Below the pieces are notes generated by a model. It searched no databases. It saw only the letters and a list, made by a program, of their open reading frames with translations, and was not told the origin of the DNA. Of a DNA stretch of 64,000 bases, positions 30,205-37,474 are shown piece after piece. Position 1 is the first letter of the stretch; the number at the start of each line of letters is the position of its first letter. The DNA lies in contig NZ_CAKZNF010000024.1 of the NCBI RefSeq assembly GCF_937129435.1, positions 45,178-109,177 of the forward strand, read 5' to 3'. The stretch is from an uncultured Parasphingopyxis sp. Lineage in GTDB: Bacteria; Pseudomonadota; Alphaproteobacteria; Sphingomonadales; Sphingomonadaceae. A program made the position numbers and the translations under genes.

Positions 30205-30714
30205 ATGAAGCACACTCCCTCTCCCACAAACCCACCCGCTCCCCATCCGCGCACGGCCGCCGCGCAACCGCACCGCGTCCGTAGCATCCCCGCCTTCGCG
30301 CCCGTGCCGGTTCGCGCGCGGACCGATGGGTGGACGGGGGCGCGGCAGGCGACGTTTATCGGCTGGCTGGCGGAGACGCGGTGTGTGGCGACAGCGGCGG
30401 CGCGGGCCGGGATGAGCCGGGAGAGCGCCTATCGGCTGCGGCGGCATGAGGGGGCCGAGGGGTTTCGGCTGGCATGGGACGCGGCGCTCGGCGATATAGA
30501 GGCGGCGGCCGCGCTCCGGCGGAAGGTCACACTCGACGAGGCGTTTTCGCGGGTCCGGACGGGCGTTTGGCGGCCGGTGATGCGTGCCGGGCGCTTCTCC
30601 CATGCCGTGCACGAAGCCGACAAATCCGCGCTTTTTCGCGCCCTGTCGCATATCGATCGGGTCGCCGAGGGGCGGTTGCGCGCCGGCAATCCGTTGCGGG
30701 GTTTCGGGGCGTGA
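30205..30714 (+). CDS. HTH-containing hypothetical protein
   Basis: FIGWLAETRCVATAAARAGMSRESAYRLRRHEGAEGFRLAWDAAL. Confidence 0.55.
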   Translation: MKHTPSPTNPPAPHPRTAAAQPHRVRSIPAFAPVPVRARTDGWTGARQATFIGWLAETRCVATAAARAGMSRESAYRLRRHEGAEGFRLAWDAALGDIEAAAALRRKVTLDEAFSRVRTGVWRPVMRAGRFSHAVHEADKSALFRALSHIDRVAEGRLRAGNPLRGFGA

Positions 30715-30767
30715 AAAAGGGCGTTCGGTGTCAAGCGGGCGGCACGTTGTGCGGGCGAGCCAGCGAT

Positions 30768-30916
30768 CCTCCCCTGAGAGGGGAGGTGGCGCGCGTAGCG
30801 CGACGGAGAGGTGTCACTACAGGCGAAGCGTGAAACCTCAACGCCGATACCCCTCCACCGGCTTCGCCGGTCCCGCTGTTGCTGCGCAACGCCTTCGGCT
30901 CCCCCTGCAGGGGTGG
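30768..30916. repeat. Intergenic inverted-repeat element
   Basis: TCCTCCCCTGAGAGGGGAGGTGGCGCGCGTAGCGCGACGGAGAGGTGTC ... CCCCTCCACCGGCTTCGCCGG ... CCCCTGCAGGGGTGG. Confidence 0.5.
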
Positions 30917-30987
30917 AATTACCGCGCAGCTCGCACGCGTGGAGGCGGGACTTGTGCGACTTCTGGTGGCTTCGGTCCTACCGCCTC

Positions 30988-31101
30988 GTCATTGCGAGGA
31001 GCCGAAGGCGACGCGGCAATCCAGAGCCGCGCGTGCTGCCCCGCGTGGCTCTGGATTAGTTGACCTTCGGTCGCCTTCGGCCCGCTTTGCTCGCAATGAC
31101 C
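30988..31101. repeat. REP-type palindromic element
   Basis: GTCATTGCGAGGAGCCGAAGGCGACGCGGCAATCCAGAGCC ... GGCTCTGGATTAGTTGACCTTCGGTCGCCTTCGGCCCGCTTTGCTCGCAATGAC. Confidence 0.8.
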
Positions 31102-31122
31102 TGTTGCTCAGGGCGTCGCGCC

Positions 31123-31467
31123 TCAGCCGCCGTTCCGCACCTCAAGCGATTGCGCCAGCCGCCGCTCGGCCAAATCCCGCGCCGTGCCGCGTTTCAACCC
31201 GAGCGAACCCGCCAGCTGCCGCCCCATCAGCGCGTCGCCCAGCGCCAGCAGGACGAGTTCGAACGTGTTCTCATGGATCGCGGCATCGGCATGGCCTTCC
31301 TCGCCCAGATCGTCGACCAGCTCGTGGATCGTCTCGACGATCGGGTCGAGCGCGTCCTCGTTTCCCGACACGAGCATCCAGCTGGCGAGCGCGCCGGCGC
31401 CCTCCTTGTTGAACGCGTCGAAGGTCAGGTCGACGATGTCGCGCGGGCGGCCTTTGCCGTCGCACAG
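31123..31467 (-). pseudogene. Truncated copy (C-terminal about 110 aa) of the TetR gene at 50477-51064
   Basis: RDIVDLTFDAFNKEGAGALASWMLVSGNEDALDPIVETIHELVDDLGEEGHADAAIHENTFELVLLALGDALMGRQLAGSLGLKRGTARDLAERRLAQSLEVRNGG nearly identical to the intact copy. Confidence 0.9.
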
Positions 31468-31840
31468 GGCATGGAGCTTGGAGTTCAGCCCGCCCCTGGT
31501 GCGCCCGATACGTCGAGGAAGACCACCCTTTTAGAAGGCTCGCCGCCGTGCGGTGTGCCTTGGGTGGCATCGATCATGATCGCATCGGGCTCCCCTGCCT
31601 CGCCCGCCAGTTCGGCGAAGATGCGGTTGAACACGCCCATTTTGCTCCAACAGATGAGCCGGTCGTAGATGGTCTTGTGCGGCCCGTAACCCTTGGTGCA
31701 TCGCGCCACATCAGGCCGTGCTTGTGACGTAGACCATCTCCGATACGATCCGCCGGTCGTCGACCCTCGGGATGCCATGCGACAACGGGAACAACGGCTC
31801 GATCCGGCGCATCTGCGCACGGCTCAGCATAAACGGAACA
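31468..31840 (-). pseudogene. IS5-family transposase remnant, frameshifted and 3'-truncated
   Basis: AQMRRIEPLFPLSHGIPRVDDRRIVSEMVYV / YGPHKTIYDRLICWSKMGVFNRIFAELAGEAGEPDAIMIDAT / KAHRTAASLL / GGLNSKLHALCDGKGRP in shifted frames. Confidence 0.85.
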
Positions 31841-32226
31841 TGCATCGGTAGCGCTTCTTCGACACCGTCCTTGGATCAACCTATCCTCTATCATGCAAGC
31901 TAATTAATAGGTCCTGAGCCTAGGACTTTTGCCGAATTTCGGAAAGGCTGGCGGAGAGGGTGTCCGCCATACTGGCGGCTCAAAGCTGGGATAGCGGGCG
32001 CGAACATACGTCGACCCCTGATCTAACCCCCCGAAAAACAATTGGGTACGAACTCAGCGAACCACTCTTGCCAACATTGAGGCCGACGCTCATACGAGCA
32101 GAGTTGTGCAGTCGGAAGCGTTAGGAGGCAACCGCAGGGACTGCTTAAAAAACTGAAATGTCTCCGATGCTGGCCTTATGCGTGGTTTTCGGCTCATCAA
32201 GAGGTCCGCGCACGATAGAGGAGGAT

Positions 32227-32355
32227 ATGCTTATGCATTTCACCTTTTCCATCGAAGCCGGCCAGTCCAGCGGCACATCGTTCCGCTTGGCCTTGGGAAT
32301 TTCGGTTCCCGTTGGTCTGGTATGGGCGGTGTGCAGTTTTTTTGGACTGTCCTGA
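32227..32355 (+). CDS. 42-aa predicted single-TM peptide
   Basis: GAGGAGG just upstream of ATG; MLMHFTFSIEAGQSSGTSFRLALGISVPVGLVWAVCSFFGLS; followed by a terminator. Confidence 0.5.
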   Translation: MLMHFTFSIEAGQSSGTSFRLALGISVPVGLVWAVCSFFGLS

Positions 32356-32360
32356 TGATT

Positions 32361-32391
32361 GGGGCGTCTCGGCAACGAGACGTCCCTTTTT
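32361..32391 (+). terminator. Rho-independent terminator
   Basis: GGGGCGTCTCG-GCAA-CGAGACGTCCC-TTTTT. Confidence 0.85.
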
Positions 32392-32680
32392 ATGTGGCCT
32401 GTCGTTGCGATCCTAACAATTTTTCGTAGCCCTTCTGATCTAGGGTGCAATCGACAAGCTCCAAAAATTTCTTTTTTGGAAGCTTGATCTGCCGAGCCAT
32501 TACGGTGAGCAAAGAATCATCGATATCCTTGTGCTGCGTGCCATGACTGAGCTTCGTCCTCTTAGTCGTTTTTCGCCCGCTAAGATCATGGTATATATAG
32601 TAGGAATGATCGTTCTCGCTCTTTTTGAATCCCTTTTTTTGTAGCGCCTTATCAATGTCTCTTCTCTTACGCTGCGCCAT
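32390..32680 (-). CDS. HicA-like mRNA interferase-type toxin candidate
   Basis: MAQRKRRDIDKALQKKGFKKSENDHSYYIYHDLSGRKTTKRTKLSHGTQHKDIDDSLLTVMARQIKL. Confidence 0.55.
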   Translation of the reverse strand: MAQRKRRDIDKALQKKGFKKSENDHSYYIYHDLSGRKTTKRTKLSHGTQHKDIDDSLLTVMARQIKLPKKKFLELVDCTLDQKGYEKLLGSQRQAT

Positions 32681-33728
32681 TTCCCCTCCCTAGGCGATTT
32701 AGCAATTTCTTCTTAAGACCGATGGCGTCCTTATCGAGCGCTTCATCTTCCGCCATGGCGTATTCAAGCCACAAGATTTTAAGGTCCGACAATATCTCGT
32801 CGCGAATTTTTTCGTATGAGCTTGATATCACATCAATACCAAGCTCTTCGTCCGAGTATACAAATATTCTATTTTGCCAATCAAACTCTACCGGAATTGA
32901 AAGAGGTTTATTAAAAAATATCTCCTCTTTATCAATATAAAACGATTTTATAGCGGGCAATGAAGGCTCAATTTCGCCGAGCAATTTAATATCAGAGAAT
33001 GAAGTGATATCACCCTTTTGGTCATAATTCGGATCGCCTACGACGCGCACACGCTTACGCACATTCGCCTGCAACCACGCCTCAATCTTCATGGGGTAAT
33101 CGAAGCGGACGGCGCGGTTTGCTCCCGGCTTAACGGTAATAATCGTCCGCTGATAATCGATAGTGTGGAGCTTTCCGACCAGTTCGTGCTCTTCGCTCTC
33201 CGGAAATTTCCCCTCGCGCAATCGCTCAATGATAACGCGCGCTCTGTCAGCCCTGAAACTAAATGGGCCGCGTTTGCCCGGCCTAATTGAGATCGTAAGC
33301 TCTTCATCATCAGGGGGAAGCAGCCCCTTGGCGGCATCGGCCATGAACCAACGCTCCCGCGCGTTGGGCAACATAGCGATCACACGTTCTTCTTCACCGC
33401 TGTCGAACGCTTTCAGCGTCTTCAGCAGCTCCTCACGCGCAACCAGTGTCTGGGTCGAAATATCACCTGTGTGCGAACACACACTTACGGGTTGAACATG
33501 GCTCCCTTTTTCCGGCTCTCGGCAGACAACGGAGTATTCGCGCCGAACTTTCGCGGTCGGTCGTATACGCTGACCCAGTGCTCGGCCCTCTTTGCGCATT
33601 CCAATGATATGAACCATGCGTTGAAGGGCCCAAAGCGAGCTAATTACGGCTTCCGCTGGCGCGCCATCAAGGTTCCGGACTAGCTTTCCGGAAAACTTTA
33701 CCTGAATGTCGTTTGGATATTCTTCCAC
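32667..33728 (-). CDS. Uncharacterised 353-aa protein overlapping the HicA-like gene
   Basis: Intact ORF, 14-bp overlap with downstream gene; AT-rich 3' half; no family recognised. Confidence 0.75.
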   Translation of the reverse strand: MEEYPNDIQVKFSGKLVRNLDGAPAEAVISSLWALQRMVHIIGMRKEGRALGQRIRPTAKVRREYSVVCREPEKGSHVQPVSVCSHTGDISTQTLVAREELLKTLKAFDSGEEERVIAMLPNARERWFMADAAKGLLPPDDEELTISIRPGKRGPFSFRADRARVIIERLREGKFPESEEHELVGKLHTIDYQRTIITVKPGANRAVRFDYPMKIEAWLQANVRKRVRVVGDPNYDQKGDITSFSDIKLLGEIEPSLPAIKSFYIDKEEIFFNKPLSIPVEFDWQNRIFVYSDEELGIDVISSSYEKIRDEILSDLKILWLEYAMAEDEALDKDAIGLKKKLLNRLGRGNGAA

Positions 33729-33813
33729 GATTTGCCCGGTGCCTAGCCCCTCGAAAAGCGGCTATCGCAAGAAAGTATTAAAATGTCTATTGACGCGCCA
33801 TGCGACGCGTCAC

Positions 33814-34242
33814 CTAGCCCTGCGGCGCGACGCGCGGCGATCCCTTCACTGCCACGGCCGCAATCGGCGTCCCCGTTCCGTGGGCGCCGGAGAAATCGGC
33901 GAGCAGCTGTAGGTAGCGGAGATTGCCCTTGTAGCCGAAGCGATAGCTCGCCGGATCGGCGTGTTCTTCGTTCAGCGTCATGATGATGCCGTCCGCGATG
34001 CCCTCCATGCCGATCATGTCGGCGTCGGTGACGGCCTCATAGGCCTGCCCGTCTTCGGAGTGCGTCAGAACGAACTCAATCTTGTTCGCGCCGTCGAAGA
34101 CAATGCCGCCTTCGCCGATGGCGAGGATGATTTCCGCCGCCTTGAAGCCCGATAGGTCCACGGCGACCGGCACGTTGTCCGCATCCAGCGTGGCGTTGCC
34201 GATGAGCGTTTCGACGGCGATGTTCGAGTGCAAATCCTTCAT
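33814..34242 (-). CDS. Phage head-associated protein (decoration-like), uncertain
   Basis: Immediately downstream of the capsid gene on the same strand; IVFDGANKIEFVLTHSEDGQAYEAV. Confidence 0.5.
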   Translation of the reverse strand: MKDLHSNIAVETLIGNATLDADNVPVAVDLSGFKAAEIILAIGEGGIVFDGANKIEFVLTHSEDGQAYEAVTDADMIGMEGIADGIIMTLNEEHADPASYRFGYKGNLRYLQLLADFSGAHGTGTPIAAVAVKGSPRVAPQG

Positions 34243-34266
34243 GGGGATATCCTTTCGGTGTCGCCG

Positions 34267-35472
34267 TTACGCGGCGGAGAATTTCAGGAACTTGATGGCG
34301 TTCGTGTCCAGTGGAGCGCCGCCCGTGCGCTTCGAGAAATAGAACTTGGTCCAGCCCTTCTTCGTGACGTTGTCGCGAATGAGGGACATGCCGGGCCGGT
34401 CCACGATGGCGTAGCCGCGCTTCCAGTTGCCGAAGGCGATGGCGAGAGCGCCCGCCTCGATATCGGGCATGCTCTCGTCGATCCCGACCGGATAGCCGAG
34501 CAGCCGCGCAGGTTCGCGGGCGTCGAGAGCCTCTCTCCACAGCAGCCTTCCGTCACCATCTCTAAACTTCATTACGATGCTCGCGGTCAGTGAGTTCATA
34601 AGCCAGCCTACACCTTGACCCGATCGGTAGGGCGCGGGCAGCGAGAAGATGAGGTCGATCAGGTTGTTCTGGAAACCGCCGTCGCCATCGGCGAGGAAAT
34701 CGCCGTCCACGCCCGAAACGACATGCTGATAGGTGCCGAAGGCGCGAACCGCATCCGCCTCGTCAGTGGTGGCGCGATGCACCAGGCCGAGCGGCTTCTT
34801 CACGCCGTCGCCGCCGATGAACGCTTCGTTCTCGGCCAACACGAACTCCGCCGCCACATCTTCGTCGAGAAAGGCTTTGAGGTCGAAGCTGCTGTCGTCG
34901 AGAATAAAATTCGTGATTTCTGGGATGGCATATACTTCGCTGGGCGTAATTTCGACTGCTCCCAGAACGGGCGTGTCGGTGTCTTCGCGGGTCTCCAATT
35001 CGTGAGCCCATCGGGACGATCCGCCCGTGCGCTTGACGATTTTACGCCAGCTTCCCGATCCTTTGCCGAGCGTGACCACGGTGGCCATGCTGCGTAGAGG
35101 AGAGCGGTCTCGCAGAAGCGACATGATCGCTCCGTCCACCTGCGTCGGGACGGTGAAGCCGCCATCGGGATCGGAGCCGATCTCCATCGCCGCCTGCGGC
35201 GCGCCACGGAGCGCCGAAACGAACTGGGAGCGGACCTCGCCGGTGAGGGGATCGAAACCGGACGGGCCGTTGCTTTGGTTTGCGAGCCGATCAGAAAAAT
35301 TGTTGAGCGCCGTTTCGGCGTTGTCCATCGCCGTTTCGATTTCCGTGATCCGGCGCGCGTGATCGGTGCGAATTTCTTCGACCGCGGCGTTGATGCGCTG
35401 GACGAGAGCCTTGGGATCGACCTCGGCGTGGACGGTGCCGATCAGGGCGCGGGGGACATTGGGGTGAAGCAC
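34267..35472 (-). CDS. HK97-type phage major capsid protein
   Basis: N-terminal coiled coil; GGFTVPTQVDGAIMSLLRDRSPLRSMATVVTL; WLMNSLTASIVMKFRDGDGRLLW; FGNWKRGYAIVDRPGMSLIRD. Confidence 0.92.
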   Translation of the reverse strand: MLHPNVPRALIGTVHAEVDPKALVQRINAAVEEIRTDHARRITEIETAMDNAETALNNFSDRLANQSNGPSGFDPLTGEVRSQFVSALRGAPQAAMEIGSDPDGGFTVPTQVDGAIMSLLRDRSPLRSMATVVTLGKGSGSWRKIVKRTGGSSRWAHELETREDTDTPVLGAVEITPSEVYAIPEITNFILDDSSFDLKAFLDEDVAAEFVLAENEAFIGGDGVKKPLGLVHRATTDEADAVRAFGTYQHVVSGVDGDFLADGDGGFQNNLIDLIFSLPAPYRSGQGVGWLMNSLTASIVMKFRDGDGRLLWREALDAREPARLLGYPVGIDESMPDIEAGALAIAFGNWKRGYAIVDRPGMSLIRDNVTKKGWTKFYFSKRTGGAPLDTNAIKFLKFSAA

Positions 35473-35566
35473 GGATCAACTCCTCGGATTGGTTTCGAGG
35501 AGGGTCGTCCATCGCTTTTGGCGAAAATTGCATTTCTGCCAGCGATAGTAATAAAAACCGATAACC

Positions 35567-36151
35567 ATGTTCGACGGTGAAAATTCTGGTCAATACCCGC
35601 GAAGGGTCAAATCTCTGAGAGGGAAGGCTCGTTGGTTGGCGAGCGATGGGCATAGCTACAAATCAAAGACTGATGCCAAACGCGCTTCCAAAGGCACTCT
35701 AAAGAGAAGCTATGAGCAGTGGAATTCACGCCCAGAGGACAAAATTGCGCGTCCCGGTATGCTATCAATCGCATTGTCGTGTTTGGGGTCTGCGCTGTTG
35801 GCATTTGCAATCTATGCAATCGCCAACGGCACAATCTCGTCCAATTCGTGGATTCAATTGATCGGGATAATCACGTTTTCGATCTTGCTTCTCTATTGCA
35901 TCGCTATATTCGTTGTCTCAGTCCAAGCGATCTCGGCAGGCAAGGCTAGCGAGACCGATCTAGATCAAGAGTCAGAAAGCTTGGCTTGGGCTATCGGTTG
36001 CTTCAGTGTGATCGCTGTCATCGGTGTTGCTGGCCTCGCCAAGTTACCAGACCTATTTGAAGGCGTTTCCAGAGGCCAAACAATCATAGCGGTGCTTCTA
36101 TTCGCCATCCTCATGGCGCTCATCGCGTTGCTCGGAAAACACCGAACCTAG
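35567..36151 (+). CDS. Four-TM hypothetical protein encoded opposite to the satellite genes
   Basis: Intact 194-aa ORF with hydrophobic pairs SIALSCLGSALLAFAIYAIA / WIQLIGIITFSILLLYCIAIFVV / AIGCFSVIAVIGVAGLA / IIAVLLFAILMALIALL. Confidence 0.65.
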   Translation: MFDGENSGQYPRRVKSLRGKARWLASDGHSYKSKTDAKRASKGTLKRSYEQWNSRPEDKIARPGMLSIALSCLGSALLAFAIYAIANGTISSNSWIQLIGIITFSILLLYCIAIFVVSVQAISAGKASETDLDQESESLAWAIGCFSVIAVIGVAGLAKLPDLFEGVSRGQTIIAVLLFAILMALIALLGKHRT

Positions 36152-36591
36152 GCCCGTAACTGTCGAATGTAGCGCTGCGATAGTCGCCGCTCTATTCGGT
36201 CAAGGATCGCTGCCAGTTCCACGCATTGGCCTTCCGGGGAGAGATACTGGCCAGAACGGGCTTCGAGGCGTTCGCGGCGCATCTTCATATAGTCGCCGTG
36301 GACATCGATCTCAGGACACGTCGCGAGCGTCACGAAGGGAGACGGAGCCACGTTGCGCTCAAGCTCCGTGAGCGCAGCGCTCAGGCGGTCGTCGGGATCG
36401 CTCGCCAAGTCGCGGCGCAATTCTTCGACTACGCGGCGGGCAATCTCTGTGCCGAGCGCGTGTGCCTTTGATTTGTCGGTTTCCATTTCGACGATCACCG
36501 CCGCCTCGCGAAGTGCGACTAGCTCCGCAGCGGGGCGTGCGGGCCGGGCCATCGCCATCACGGGGCTACGAAGGGCGCGAGGCGGGGTCAT
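36148..36591 (-). CDS. Hypothetical element-1 protein
   Basis: Intact ORF in satellite gene run. Confidence 0.5.
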   Translation of the reverse strand: MTPPRALRSPVMAMARPARPAAELVALREAAVIVEMETDKSKAHALGTEIARRVVEELRRDLASDPDDRLSAALTELERNVAPSPFVTLATCPEIDVHGDYMKMRRERLEARSGQYLSPEGQCVELAAILDRIERRLSQRYIRQLRA

Positions 36592-36794
36592 TGATCCGGC
36601 ACCAAGGCAATCACATTGAAGCCTTTCAGGCTCTTGGTCATCTCGCGGGCCTTGGTCCGGGTGAACCCAGCGTCCATGAATGCGCGGTCCAGATCGCGAG
36701 GGCTCATGGGGCGGCTCACCTCGTCCAAAAGCTCAATTGCCAAGGCCCGGCTGTCACTTGGTGCGTTCACGAGTCTTTGAATTCCAGATTGCAT
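36588..36794 (-). CDS. Hypothetical small protein
   Basis: Intact ORF, 4-bp overlap with the next gene. Confidence 0.5.
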   Translation of the reverse strand: MQSGIQRLVNAPSDSRALAIELLDEVSRPMSPRDLDRAFMDAGFTRTKAREMTKSLKGFNVIALVPDQ

Positions 36795-36861
36795 GGTGAT
36801 GTCCTTACGCGCGCGGGCGCGCGAGTTGGTTTGCCGTTAATGGTGTTTGCATTTTTCATCC

Positions 36862-37191
36862 TCACCGCCGTCCGGTCGGGGAAGCCGGAAGCGTAAACTT
36901 TCGAGGCCCCCGGTCGTCAGGCTCCAGCCCGCATCCTTCCGGCACGGCCCAAGTGAAGCTCCGCATCACTGGATCCCAGCGCAGAGCCGGATCGCGTTTA
37001 AGTGAGCGGATCGTGCGCGAGGGGAGATGAGCGACTGCCCCGCGAAGCGCCCGGTGGCGTTGAGCGTTCTTTCGCCCGGCTCCCACAAGCCGCTTGTAGT
37101 CTACGCGAGGAGGATGGGTGCGCGGACAAAAGCCCTCGTGGATTGGGACGCCGTGCTTGGCGGCCCATGCGCGAAACTCACTGTATGTCAT
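36862..37191 (-). CDS. Hypothetical protein
   Basis: Intact ORF in satellite gene run. Confidence 0.45.
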   Translation of the reverse strand: MTYSEFRAWAAKHGVPIHEGFCPRTHPPRVDYKRLVGAGRKNAQRHRALRGAVAHLPSRTIRSLKRDPALRWDPVMRSFTWAVPEGCGLEPDDRGPRKFTLPASPTGRR

Positions 37192-37206
37192 CGGTGCCTC
37201 CTATCG

Positions 37207-37460
37207 AAGCGCGAACCTCCCTCGCTCCGGGGAGGGGGTTCGGAAGAAAGTGTGGTGTCTCGGTGACTTAGCTGGTGCCGAACCCCCCGAACCTCCCGAA
37301 CCGGGTTAACCCGAGAGAGGAGCTCGCCGCCTCTCCTGCTTCTCTCGCTATCGGCTTCTTTTAGAGAAAGAGGGGGTTCGGGGGGTTCGGAAGGCGAAAG
37401 ATCCAGCTTTTCCGGGCAAAAGCGCGAACCCCCTTGGCGGGGTTCGGAGGGGGTTCGACG
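37207..37460. repeat. Iteron-like array of GGTTCGG heptamers in both orientations (candidate replication origin)
   Basis: GGTTCGG at about 37237, 37375, 37384, 37441 (GGTTCGA at 37452); CCGAACC at 37278, 37287, 37296 (9-bp period). Confidence 0.6.
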
Positions 37461-37474
37461 GGGGCGCGGAAGGA

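Noticed and set aside
31905-31925. IS5 terminal inverted repeat (TAATAGGTCCTGAGCCTAGGAC)
   Set aside because: Looks like a transposon end but no matching second end was found, so not annotated as an intact IS
37278-37302. Three 9-bp CCGAACC repeats considered as CRISPR
   Set aside because: Units far too short and without spacers or cas genes; better explained as iterons. No CRISPR array seen in the window
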